DNA of 33,417 nucleotides. Source: Clostridiales bacterium. Its GTDB lineage: Bacteria > Bacillota > Clostridia > Lachnospirales > Lachnospiraceae. Every line of letters begins with the position of its first letter. Position 1 is the first letter of the stretch. The translations under genes were made by a program, and so were the position numbers. Positions 1 through 7,640 of the stretch are shown here, one piece after another. The notes below the pieces were generated by a model that was not told the origin of the DNA, ran no database searches, and saw only the letters and a program-made list of their open reading frames with translations. The DNA lies in assembly GCA_020859995.1 (NCBI GenBank), contig JAJBVE010000025.1, positions 1-33,417 on the forward strand. The letters run 5' to 3'.

Positions 1-102
1 GAGTAATAATAGCGTATGGATGGAAAAAACAGGCCGGAAAACAGTAGTGGCAAGAGCATTAGTAAAAATACAAAAAGAAGATTGTGAGGAAGAAAAACCA
101 TC

Positions 103-1698
103 ATGGCAAAATTGAAAATCAACGCGGACCATGTCCTCGGAAAAATCAACAAAGAGATTTATGGCCATTTTTCGGAGCATCTGGGACGTTGTATTTATGA
201 AGGACTGTATGTGGGCAAGGATTCTCAGATTGAGAATGTGAACGGCATGCGCACGGATGTGCTTGAGGCACTGAAAGAAATTCAGGTGCCGGTGCTTCGC
301 TGGCCGGGCGGATGCTTCGCGGATGAGTATCACTGGAAGGACGGCATTGGCCCGAAGGATGGCAGAAAGAAAATGATCAATACCCACTGGGGCGGTGTTG
401 TGGAGGACAACAGTTTCGGGACCCATGAATATTTTGAACTTTGCCGCCAGCTGGGCTGTGAGAGCTATGTCAATGGCAATCTGGGCAGCGGTACTGTGCA
501 GGAGATGTCTGAGTGGGTGGAGTATATGACCTTTGACGGAGTTTCCCCGATGGCGGATCTGCGCACGAAAAACGGCCATGAGGAGCCCTGGAGGGTGCAT
601 TATTTTGGCGTCGGCAACGAAAACTGGGGCTGCGGCGGCAATATGAATCCGGATTTTTACGCAAACGAATACCGCCGTTATCAGACTTATGTGCGCGATT
701 ATCATCAGGATTATCGTATTAATAAGATCTGCTGCGGCCCGAATGTCGATGATTATGAGTGGACACAGAAGGTTCTTGAGACCTGTTTTGCACATGGCGG
801 ACAGAACGCGCACGGATTTATGAACGGACTGTCGCTGCATTATTACACGGTGCCGGGCGACGACTGGCAGCACAAGGGCAGTGCGACGGATTTTGACGAG
901 AAGGAATATTACCGCACCCTGCACAAGGCTTATTATATGGAAGAGCTCGTGCGCAAACACGGCGCGATCATGGACAAGTTTGATCCGAAGAAGGAAATCG
1001 GCCTGATGGTGGACGAGTGGGGCACCTGGTATGATGTCGAGCCAGGGACCAATCCGGGCTTCCTCTATCAGCAGAACACCATGCGGGATGCGCTGGTGGC
1101 TGCCCTGACGCTGAATATTTTCAATAAACACTGCGACCGTGTGAAGATGGCGAACATCGCGCAGATGGTCAATGTCCTGCAGTCCGTGATTCTGACGGAC
1201 GGCGCGCAGATGGTGAAAACGCCGACCTGGTCCGTGTTCCGCATGTACCGCGATCACCAGGACGCGCAGCTGGTCGAGAGCAGCCTCGAGTCCGCGCCGG
1301 TTGGCCTCGAAACAGAGTATTCTGTTCCGAACCTCTCCGAGTCTGTTTCCGTGGATGCAGACGGTGTACTGCACATCACCGTAGCGAACCTTTCGCTTGC
1401 GGACGCTTACGACATTGATGTGGAAATCAGCGGCTGCGCGCAGGGCAGTGCTGCTGCAGGCGTTTCTGCAGGAACTGCTTCTGCCGGGAATGTTCTTGTC
1501 GGAACTGCTTCTGCTGGCGTGTTGGGCACTTCCGACGGCATCAAAGGAGAAATTCTGACCGGAGCCATGACGGACAAAAACACGTTTGAAGCGCCGGATG
1601 CGGTAAAGATTGCCGCGTTTGACGGCGTAAAGCGTACCGAAACAGGCCTTTCATTTAAGATTCCGGCCTGCTCGGTGGTACATTTTGCAATCAAATGA
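103..1698 (+). CDS. abfA: GH51 alpha-L-arabinofuranosidase (intracellular)
   Basis: This 531-residue protein has the GH51 fold and releases L-arabinose from arabino- or arabinoxylo-oligosaccharides in the cytoplasm. No signal peptide is visible. The N-terminus ([17 protein letters not shown]) and [13 protein letters not shown] are family hallmarks. The acid/base Glu is E173 in GVGNENWG and the nucleophile is E305 in [10 protein letters not shown]. The catalytic barrel covers about residues 1-390, and a beta-sandwich covers about 400-531. The sandwich is interrupted by an Ala/Gly/Ser-rich insert at about 446-478, encoded partly by a 30-bp duplication. The start is the ATG at 103, with GAGGA at 86-90. 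The next gene begins 132 bases downstream. The family call is firm; the exact oligosaccharide preference cannot be read from sequence. Confidence 0.95.
   Translation: MAKLKINADHVLGKINKEIYGHFSEHLGRCIYEGLYVGKDSQIENVNGMRTDVLEALKEIQVPVLRWPGGCFADEYHWKDGIGPKDGRKKMINTHWGGVVEDNSFGTHEYFELCRQLGCESYVNGNLGSGTVQEMSEWVEYMTFDGVSPMADLRTKNGHEEPWRVHYFGVGNENWGCGGNMNPDFYANEYRRYQTYVRDYHQDYRINKICCGPNVDDYEWTQKVLETCFAHGGQNAHGFMNGLSLHYYTVPGDDWQHKGSATDFDEKEYYRTLHKAYYMEELVRKHGAIMDKFDPKKEIGLMVDEWGTWYDVEPGTNPGFLYQQNTMRDALVAALTLNIFNKHCDRVKMANIAQMVNVLQSVILTDGAQMVKTPTWSVFRMYRDHQDAQLVESSLESAPVGLETEYSVPNLSESVSVDADGVLHITVANLSLADAYDIDVEISGCAQGSAAAGVSAGTASAGNVLVGTASAGVLGTSDGIKGEILTGAMTDKNTFEAPDAVKIAAFDGVKRTETGLSFKIPACSVVHFAIK
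1471..1530 (+). repeat. 30-bp tandem duplication inside the GH51 gene
   Basis: Two adjacent 30-bp units both begin GGAACTGCTTCTGC and encode GTASAG-type peptides. The array stays in frame and lies in the C-terminal beta-sandwich, away from the catalytic barrel. Confidence 0.7.
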
Positions 1699-1788
1699 TG
1701 GCTGCATAGCATTTGACTTTCGCAGAGAAACGAGGACGCAGTTACCGTTCTTGATTTTCTGCGGAAATCGGAACATTGCCTTCGCCCA

Positions 1789-1804
1789 TATTCGCTGGCG
1801 AATA
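1789..1804. other. short perfect inverted repeat upstream of the Cys-rich protein gene
   Basis: TATTCGC and GCGAATA are separated by two bases, 27 bases before the ATG at 1831. It has no T-tract, so it is more likely a leader hairpin or operator than a terminator. Confidence 0.35.
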
Positions 1805-1830
1805 CGAACATATCGTGATAAAGGAACAAA

Positions 1831-2124
1831 ATGAAAAATACAACACAACAGGTTTGCAGAAAATGCCTGCTCCGGGACATGCCGGAGCAGGAAATATATG
1901 CGAACCTTTTTCACTATCTGGAAAATCTTTCCTCTGACGACCGGGTACCGGACGAGGTTTACAACGAGCGCCTGAATATTTGCCGAAGCTGTGATAAGCT
2001 GCTTTCCGGCACCTGCATTCTCTGCGGCTGCTATGTGGAGCTGCGCGCGGCGATGCGGGTGCGCAGCTGTCCCTGCGTCCCGGCAAAATGGAGTGACTGG
2101 CAGGAAGATTTGGAGGTATTATGA
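1831..2124 (+). CDS. small cysteine-rich zinc-ribbon-like protein (DUF6171-like)
   Basis: This 97-residue soluble protein has nine cysteines: a CxxC pair at C9/C12, another at C51/C54, then C62, C65, C67, C80 and C82. The spacing suggests two zinc-binding knuckles. The CRSC...CxLCGCYVELR pattern resembles the uncharacterised clostridial family annotated as DUF6171. That assignment is from memory of the family pattern, so it is moderate. AAGGA at 1821-1825 supports the ATG at 1831. Its stop codon overlaps the start of a 40-codon ORF (ATGA overlap). No function is known; zinc binding is an inference. Confidence 0.8.
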   Translation: MKNTTQQVCRKCLLRDMPEQEIYANLFHYLENLSSDDRVPDEVYNERLNICRSCDKLLSGTCILCGCYVELRAAMRVRSCPCVPAKWSDWQEDLEVL

Positions 2125-2243
2125 AGCGCTGGATATCCTATACATTTCGTTCCGGTCTGCCCTTATCGCATACCGCTGGCACACAGGAGTGTTTAGAGAT
2201 GAGCGAAGTGGAATGGAGAGTTGTTTTCTTCATATGCCATTAG
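2121..2243 (+). CDS. possible 40-residue peptide, translationally coupled
   Basis: The ORF starts at ATG 2121 inside an ATGA overlap with the preceding stop. A clean GGAGG lies at 2112-2116, and the stop TAG is at 2241-2243. The peptide begins MKRWISYTF and is not recognised. It could be a real coupled small protein or the degraded 5' end of a former gene, since the heparinase-like gene follows 65 bases later. The ribosome site and overlap are the only support. Confidence 0.35.
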   Translation: MKRWISYTFRSGLPLSHTAGTQECLEMSEVEWRVVFFICH

Positions 2244-2308
2244 AGAAGAACGGATGAGGTAAGTCCATGAATTGCAGAAAGTACAGGTATGAAAGGGTAG
2301 CATAACCA

Positions 2309-4189
2309 TTGAATATGTGTCGAACAGAAAAAAGAGAACTGGAAGTAAAGCTTGAAGAATACATATTGTGCATGGAAGAAAATGCAGCTCTCATGCGGGA
2401 TGTCCCGATGCCGGAGCTGGATGAACAGCTGTTTTCTCTGTTTGAAAAGACAGGAAACCGGCTGGCTTATGAAAATGTTTATTTTCAGCGCCGAAAATAT
2501 CTGGCTGTATACGGCTGCCTGGCGATTCTTCAGACATCTCTGTCTAATCCGGGATCCAGTCCGGGGAATCTGCTGAAGCTGGAGGAAGTGATCCGCGGGA
2601 TCTGTAAAGAAGAGTGCTGGGCACTGCCCGCGCATGTCGACCGTGCGAATGATCCTGGCTGGCGGCGGACAGTGGATCTGTTTGCAGCTGAGACAGGAGG
2701 CGCGCTGGCGGAAATCCTTGCACTTGCCGGGGAAAAGCTGGATCCCGAAGTACAGAAGCTGGCCAGAAAAGCGGTGATGGAGCGTGTGCTCACTCCCTTT
2801 TTGGAATCGCGTGCTCCTTATTCATGGTGGGAGAGGGGAGACAATAACTGGAACGCAGTCTGCGCGGGAAGCATTGGCTGCGCTGGTATTTACCTGCTTA
2901 CCGAAGAGCCGGAGCACCTCAATCCGCTGCTAGAGAGAATCGTGGATTCTCTTTCTTATTATATAGAAGGATTTGCGGATGACGGAGCCTGTCTGGAAGG
3001 ACTGGGGTATTTTGGCTATGGGTTTTCCTATTATGTCAGCTTCGCGGAGCTGCTGTACCGCTATACGAAAGGAAAGACGGATCTGCTGGGGCCAGAAAAG
3101 GTTCGCCGGATCGCCCTGTTTCAGCAGAAATGTTATTTTCCCTCCGGCCGCACTTTAAGCTTTTCCGATGGCGGCGGAAACGAGAAATATCGTATGGGGC
3201 TGACATGCGCCCTGGCAAAGCGTTTTCCAGAGGTGGAAATTCCACCGGCTGCGTGCGCGGGAGGATTTGAGACAGATCCCTGCTACCGTTTTATGGCGAT
3301 ATATAGGGATGTCATCTGGACACGCGGCTACCTGGAGGACTGCGATGAAGCACAGATCGGCAGTGAATCGCAGAACAGCAGCGAATCACAGGCTGGCAAT
3401 GTTTCACCAGTGAACGCGTCGGCAGGTTCCATTTTGTTTTGCCCGACAGCAGGTGAATATGTGCTGACGGACTCTACGGCAGGAGACTCTGCATATACAG
3501 TTCTCCCCGACGCCCAGTGGAGTCTGGCGAGAGGCTTTTCCGGCGGAGGAATGGCCTGCAAGGGCGGCACCAACGGAGAGCCTCACAACCACAATGATAT
3601 CGGGAGCTTCCTGTATCTGCTGGGGGACGAAATGCTTCTCGCTGATCTGGGAGCAGGGGAGTATACCAAGGCGTATTTTACAGAGGAGAAAAGATATCAG
3701 ATCCTCTGCAGCCGCTCTCTCGGGCACAATGTTCCGCTCATAGATGGAAAAGAGCAAAAAGCAGGGGAACCATATCGCTGCGACTCCTTCTGGTCGGACG
3801 AAAAAGGAAAGACGGTGATTCATTTTGCCTCCGCGTATGGAAACCATGCGGTCAGGGATCTCGTTCGTACAATGAAGTATGATGCGCTTTCAGAATGTCT
3901 GGTTGTTGAGGATGTCCTGGAGGCCGAAGGGGATCCTGTGGTTTCTATGCAGGAAAATCTGGTCACGGAATTTCAGCCCCGGATAGAGGAAAATTGTATT
4001 ATCATTAAAGGCAAAAACCATGCCTGCCGGATCACGGTGGAGGATGCAGCAGGCCGGATTACGGCAGCAGAAAAAAAGCATTATGATCACGAAGGAAATT
4101 CAAAGGTGGTTTTCTGTCTTTCCTGGGAAACACCTGCCGACGGATCCAAAGGAAGGCGCTGCAGATTTCGGATACAATGGGTGAAGTGA
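2309..4189 (+). CDS. heparinase II/III-like family protein (putative polysaccharide lyase)
   Basis: This 626-residue protein has an N-terminal alpha/alpha-toroid (about 50-330) and a C-terminal beta-sandwich (about 380-626), as in heparinase II/III-type lyases. The hallmark EPHNHNDIGSF lies at 424-434, followed by LLADLGAGEYTKAYF. The toroid contains the family-like GDNNWNAVCAGSIG stretch. No signal peptide is present, so it would act on imported uronate-containing oligosaccharides. A loop at about 349-373, just before the sandwich, holds a short in-frame Ser/Glu/Gln repeat (18-bp units at 3356-3391). The TTG at 2309 is preferred because AAAGGG lies at 2292-2297; an ATG at 2315 is the alternative. 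The substrate cannot be assigned. Confidence 0.82.
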   Translation: MNMCRTEKRELEVKLEEYILCMEENAALMRDVPMPELDEQLFSLFEKTGNRLAYENVYFQRRKYLAVYGCLAILQTSLSNPGSSPGNLLKLEEVIRGICKEECWALPAHVDRANDPGWRRTVDLFAAETGGALAEILALAGEKLDPEVQKLARKAVMERVLTPFLESRAPYSWWERGDNNWNAVCAGSIGCAGIYLLTEEPEHLNPLLERIVDSLSYYIEGFADDGACLEGLGYFGYGFSYYVSFAELLYRYTKGKTDLLGPEKVRRIALFQQKCYFPSGRTLSFSDGGGNEKYRMGLTCALAKRFPEVEIPPAACAGGFETDPCYRFMAIYRDVIWTRGYLEDCDEAQIGSESQNSSESQAGNVSPVNASAGSILFCPTAGEYVLTDSTAGDSAYTVLPDAQWSLARGFSGGGMACKGGTNGEPHNHNDIGSFLYLLGDEMLLADLGAGEYTKAYFTEEKRYQILCSRSLGHNVPLIDGKEQKAGEPYRCDSFWSDEKGKTVIHFASAYGNHAVRDLVRTMKYDALSECLVVEDVLEAEGDPVVSMQENLVTEFQPRIEENCIIIKGKNHACRITVEDAAGRITAAEKKHYDHEGNSKVVFCLSWETPADGSKGRRCRFRIQWVK

Positions 4190-4219
4190 GTATTCATGGG
4201 ATTCGTACAGGGGGAAGAA

Positions 4220-4234
4220 ACGAAAACGCTTGCT
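4220..4234. promoter_or_regulatory. weak cre/LacI-family-like site
   Basis: ACGAAAACGCTTGCT matches 13 of 15 positions of the catabolite-response consensus WTGNAARCGNWWNCA. It lies about 75 bases upstream of a promoter whose -10 also overlaps a cre-like site. Confidence 0.3.
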
Positions 4235-4295
4235 TTTTTGGTGATCCTGAAAAATACTTGCTGAAATTTTGCTATAAGAAAAAACATTTTTAAGG

Positions 4296-4324
4296 TTGCG
4301 ATATGCGTTGAAAACGATTATAAT
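4296..4324 (+). promoter_or_regulatory. sigma-A promoter with overlapping cre-like site
   Basis: TTGCGA (4296-4301), a 17-base spacer and a perfect TATAAT (4319-4324) precede the foldase lipoprotein gene. TTGAAAACGATTATA at 4308-4322 matches 14 of 15 positions of the cre consensus and covers the -10, a position expected for CcpA-type repression. The start codon is 65 bases downstream, with GGAGGA at 4374-4379. Confidence 0.65.
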
Positions 4325-4389
4325 AGAAAAACAGGTGCGGCCGACCAGACCGTGCGAACGTATGAGGGAAACGGAGGATACATTTTAAA

Positions 4390-6006
4390 ATGAATAAAGG
4401 ATTGAAAAGAGCGGCTGTTTTTGGACTGAGTGCGAGTCTTCTGGCGACTTCGCTTGCCGGCTGCTCGAAGAGTGAATCATCTGCATTTGACGCGGATGCG
4501 GTATTGATGACCATAAATGAGGAGGAAGTGCCCGCAGGCCTGTTTAAGTTTGCGGTTCACTATTCGCAGGCGCAGACCCAGTACATTTATGATTCTTATT
4601 TTGGGGATAATTCTTTTAGTTATGAGTATAGCGACGGTTATACCATCGGCGATATGGTCAAATCATCCGCCCTTGCGTCATTCGAGGAGATGATCCTTGC
4701 AAGACAGCATATGGACGAGTACGAGGTAGAGCTGACTGAGGATGAGGAAACGGCGATCTCCGAGGCAGCAGCAGCGTTTATTGAGGCGAATGATGAGGAA
4801 GTCCTGACTGCGATGAGCGCAACGCAGGATATCGTGGAGGAATACCTTTCCCTGATTACCATTCAGAACAAGATGGAGACAGCAATGTCCGCGGATGTGG
4901 ACCGAGAGGTTTCTGACGAGGAGGCAGCGCAGCGCCGGATTGAGTACGTTTACGTTGCTATGGAAACGGAAGGCGAGACCGAGGAAGAGACAGATACTGA
5001 GGAAGCAGAGACCGACAGCGAAGCAGCGGAAAGCGGCAGCGAAGAAGAAACGGCAGGAGAGACAGAGTCAGAAGAGGCTGCGGATACCGAGGCTGAGACA
5101 GCAGCGGATTCTGAATCGGAAACCGCCCTTCTCACAGGGACCACCGCTGTAAAGACGACCTCCGCGGATGAGACAGAGACCGAGACTGCTGATGCGGACG
5201 AGGCTGAGACCGTGGCCGACGCTGCTGCGGAGGAGACCGAAGACGCAGAGGATGCCGAGGCTGACGACGAGACAGATACCGAGGAAGTATCTGAGGAAGA
5301 GACGGAAACTGAGACCGAGACGGAAACCGAGGATCCGGAAGTGGTAGCGGCAATGGAGGAAGCATACGCGAAGGCGGAGCAGATCATTGTTCTGGTACAG
5401 GACGGCACGGATCTGGAGGAGGCCGCTCAGTCCATCGATGAGGACTTGTCTGTGAATGAGATCACCTTCGGCTCTGACAGTACATCGGTGGTGGAAGGCC
5501 TGATCACCTCGACAGAGGGACTTGATGATGATACGCTGGTAGAGTACCCGGTAGAAGCGTCGAGCGGCTACTATGTAGTACGTGTAGTTAATGCATTTGA
5601 TGAAGAGGCTACCGAGGAAGAAAAAGAGAGCATTATCGAGGAGCGGATCAGCGACGCGATTGATGAGCTGTACACAGAATGGGAAGAGGACGCTGACATT
5701 TCTACAGATGAAGATGTCTATGCGACGATTACCTTTGACTTTAACCTGAGCCTCTATGAGGAAGAGACCGATACCGATACCGAAGAGGCTTCAGAGGAGG
5801 CATCTGAGGGTGAGACAGACGCGGAATCTGAGTCTGAGACGGAAGCTGCTTCGGATGCGGAGACAGAGGAAGAGACTGAGGCTGCTTCGGATGCAGAGAC
5901 AGAAGAAGCAGCAGAAACCGAAGCCGCTGTGGAAACAGAAGCTGAGACCGAAGCACAGACTGAGGCTGTAGAAACAGAGAGCGAGACCGAATCGGAGGAA
6001 GCATAA
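4390..6006 (+). CDS. PrsA/parvulin-like foldase lipoprotein with large acidic insert and tail
   Basis: This is a 538-residue surface lipoprotein. The signal peptide ends in SLAGC (lipid-modified C25). The N-terminal helical region (about 33-175) and a C-terminal segment with VRVVNAFDEEATEEEKE resemble PrsA/SurA-type peptidyl-prolyl isomerases that assist folding of exported proteins. After the first strand of the parvulin-like domain (RIEYVYVAM, about 183-191), a Glu/Thr/Ala/Asp-rich insert runs from about 192 to 316. A second acidic tail covers 457-538 and includes a 36-bp duplication at 5842-5913. The insert splits the predicted isomerase domain, so catalytic activity is uncertain and a chaperone or spacer role is possible. 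It is transcribed from its own promoter, with no close downstream partner. Confidence 0.75.
   Translation: MNKGLKRAAVFGLSASLLATSLAGCSKSESSAFDADAVLMTINEEEVPAGLFKFAVHYSQAQTQYIYDSYFGDNSFSYEYSDGYTIGDMVKSSALASFEEMILARQHMDEYEVELTEDEETAISEAAAAFIEANDEEVLTAMSATQDIVEEYLSLITIQNKMETAMSADVDREVSDEEAAQRRIEYVYVAMETEGETEEETDTEEAETDSEAAESGSEEETAGETESEEAADTEAETAADSESETALLTGTTAVKTTSADETETETADADEAETVADAAAEETEDAEDAEADDETDTEEVSEEETETETETETEDPEVVAAMEEAYAKAEQIIVLVQDGTDLEEAAQSIDEDLSVNEITFGSDSTSVVEGLITSTEGLDDDTLVEYPVEASSGYYVVRVVNAFDEEATEEEKESIIEERISDAIDELYTEWEEDADISTDEDVYATITFDFNLSLYEEETDTDTEEASEEASEGETDAESESETEAASDAETEEETEAASDAETEEAAETEAAVETEAETEAQTEAVETESETESEEA
5842..5913 (+). repeat. 36-bp tandem duplication in acidic tail
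   Basis: Two 36-bp units encode EAASDAETEEET-like peptides in the C-terminal acidic tail of the lipoprotein. They differ mostly at synonymous sites, which suggests the peptide is retained while the DNA drifts. Confidence 0.65.
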
Positions 6007-6049
6007 AGCGAAACGGAAGCGTGATCAGAAACTGACAGAGTGAGAAATG

Positions 6050-6072
6050 ACCGCCAGTGAAAGACAGGCGGT
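6050..6072 (+). other. weak hairpin after lipoprotein gene
   Basis: ACCGCC (6050-6055) pairs with GGCGGT (6067-6072) 44 bases after the stop at 6006. No T-tract follows, so terminator function is doubtful. Confidence 0.3.
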
Positions 6073-6211
6073 TCGGGGATATGTGATGGAATACCAGCAT
6101 TCCCGTGTTTATGAAAATCTGCTGTGGCAGCGTACAGGCTGGTACGGCAGATTTTCCTGTATTATGCACAAGGGCGCGTAAGGGATATCCTACACGAAGC
6201 GTGGGATGCCC

Positions 6212-6235
6212 GCCCCCAATCGAAGATTGTGGGGC
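6212..6235. other. intergenic hairpin upstream of the esterase gene
   Basis: GCCCCCAATC (6212-6221) and GATTGTGGGGC (6225-6235) form a near-perfect stem with a GAA loop and one bulged base. It lies 57 bases before the esterase ATG in the 285-base gap. It could be an attenuator or an mRNA-stabilising element. No T-run follows. Confidence 0.4.
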
Positions 6236-6291
6236 ATTACCAGGCGAGGGTGTTTTGGCAATTATTGAACGATCAAAAAAGGGAGGCTTTT

Positions 6292-7110
6292 ATGAAGCAC
6301 GAAAAAATTGACATTAAAAACAAGGATTCTATGGACTATGCGGCGCTGTACCTGTATCTGCTGGATGATTCACCGGAGATCGCGATCCGGGAGCGTCCGA
6401 TGGTTGTGATTTGCCCGGGAGGGGGATATGAGTTTGTGTCCGACCGGGAGGCGGAGATTGTTGCCATGCAGTACCTTGCTATGGGATACCATGCGGCAGT
6501 ACTTCGCTATTCGGTTGCCCCTGCGCGCTATCCGACAGCGCTGCTGGAGTTGGGCAGAGCCGTGGCTATTATCCGCGAGCAGGCGAAGGAGTGGCATGTG
6601 AGTGCGGATAAAATTGTGATTTCCGGATTTTCCGCGGGCGGACATCTGGCGGCAAACTATGGGATGTTCTGGAACCGAACCTTCCTTTCGGAGGCGCTGG
6701 AAGTGAAATCCGATGAGCTCACCCCGAATGGTCTGATCCTGTGCTATCCGGTGATCACTTCCGGAGAATATGCGCATGAGGGCTCCTTCCGAAGCCTTTT
6801 AGGTGCTGATTACGAGGAAAAGAAGAAAGAACTTTCTCTGGAGTTTTGTGTCGGGGAGCAGGTGCCGAGGACATTTGTGTGGCATACCTGCGAGGATGGC
6901 TGTGTGCCGGTGCAGAATTCCCTGCTGCTGGTAAATGCTCTGGTGGAGCATCACATTCCGACAGAGTTTCATCTGTTTGAGCAGGGTGGACACGGGATGT
7001 CCATTGCCAACCGCCTGACTGGATCGACAGAAGGCAGCTGGACGGAGCGCGCCGTAGCCGTGTGGCCGCAGCTGGTACATGCCTGGATGGAGAACTGGGT
7101 CTGTGAATGA
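6292..7110 (+). CDS. alpha/beta hydrolase, BD-FAE/acetyl-xylan-esterase-like
   Basis: This 272-residue cytosolic serine hydrolase has an oxyanion motif CPGGGY (41-46), the nucleophile elbow GFSAGGH with S114, and likely triad partners D202 (CEDGCVP) and H234 (GGHGMS). The layout matches the BD-FAE / carbohydrate acetylesterase-like group, often encoded with plant-glycan degradation genes, so deacetylation of imported xylo-oligosaccharides is the best inference. The start is the ATG at 6292, with GGGAGG at 6281-6286; longer in-frame starts upstream would translate through the intergenic hairpin and are disfavoured. The gene converges on shikimate kinase with only 10 bases between stops, and its transcript probably ends inside that gene (terminator at 7195-7225). 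Confidence 0.85.
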   Translation: MKHEKIDIKNKDSMDYAALYLYLLDDSPEIAIRERPMVVICPGGGYEFVSDREAEIVAMQYLAMGYHAAVLRYSVAPARYPTALLELGRAVAIIREQAKEWHVSADKIVISGFSAGGHLAANYGMFWNRTFLSEALEVKSDELTPNGLILCYPVITSGEYAHEGSFRSLLGADYEEKKKELSLEFCVGEQVPRTFVWHTCEDGCVPVQNSLLLVNALVEHHIPTEFHLFEQGGHGMSIANRLTGSTEGSWTERAVAVWPQLVHAWMENWVCE

Positions 7111-7120
7111 TCGAGTGATC

Positions 7121-7627
7121 TTATGAAACAGAAGCAAGAATTTCCGTACAGATCTCTTGTATAGATTTTCTATCGGTTATTACCGTAATATCGGCGGCTT
7201 CCAGATATTTTGGAAGCCGTTTTTTCATCATAGATTCTATGTATTCCACATTCATGTTTCCTTCAAGAAGCGGCCTGGTATGCGTATTTTTTACGCGTGC
7301 GTAGATCTCTTCGGGCGAGGCGCACAGATAGATGATCTTGCCGCTTTGCCGCATCGCGGCTACGTTTTCCGGACGCATCGGCACGCCGCCCCCGCAGGAG
7401 ACCACCGTGTTTTTTTGCTCTGCCATGGACAAAAGCAGCTTTGTTTCCAGAGCGCGGAAATATTCTTCCCCGCTTTCCGCAAAGATCTGCGAGATCGTGC
7501 GCCCTTCCTGCGATTCAATCTGTTCATCCATCTCGACCAGGCTCATCTGGTAGTTGTCTCTTAAAAACCGCGCAATTGAGGATTTCCCCGCGCCCATAAA
7601 CCCGATTAAAAAAATATTCTGAATCAT
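7121..7627 (-). CDS. aroK: shikimate kinase
   Basis: This 168-residue enzyme phosphorylates shikimate with ATP in the chorismate pathway. Walker A is GFMGAGKSS (9-17), the substrate-binding D34 sits in VEMDEQIE, R58 in YFRALE, a GGG motif at 79-81, and the lid motif TRPLL has R118. The first Asp of the usual DxD near residue 32 is Glu here. Length is normal for the family. The ATG at 7627 is preceded on this strand by GAAAGGGA. It follows the Rpn-type gene by 13 bases, suggesting co-transcription. Its 3' coding region contains, on the opposite strand, a perfect intrinsic terminator. Confidence 0.95.
   Translation of the reverse strand: MIQNIFLIGFMGAGKSSIARFLRDNYQMSLVEMDEQIESQEGRTISQIFAESGEEYFRALETKLLLSMAEQKNTVVSCGGGVPMRPENVAAMRQSGKIIYLCASPEEIYARVKNTHTRPLLEGNMNVEYIESMMKKRLPKYLEAADITVITDRKSIQEICTEILASVS
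7195..7225 (+). terminator. intrinsic terminator of the esterase gene, inside aroK
   Basis: CGGCTTCCA (7195-7203) and TGGAAGCCG (7211-7219) form a perfect 9-bp stem with a 7-base loop, followed by six T (7220-7225). Read on + it ends transcripts of the hydrolase gene that stops at 7110. The same bases encode aroK residues about 134-145. Confidence 0.8.
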
Positions 7628-7640
7628 GGTATTCCCTTTC

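Noticed and set aside
6086-6181. 31-codon ORF between lipoprotein and esterase genes
   Set aside because: Only a weak GGGGAT upstream, no resemblance to known peptides, and no coupling to either neighbour.
6124-6291. Upstream N-terminal extension of the esterase
   Set aside because: It would translate through an intergenic hairpin. The ATG at 6292 has a good GGGAGG site and starts at the usual family N-terminus.
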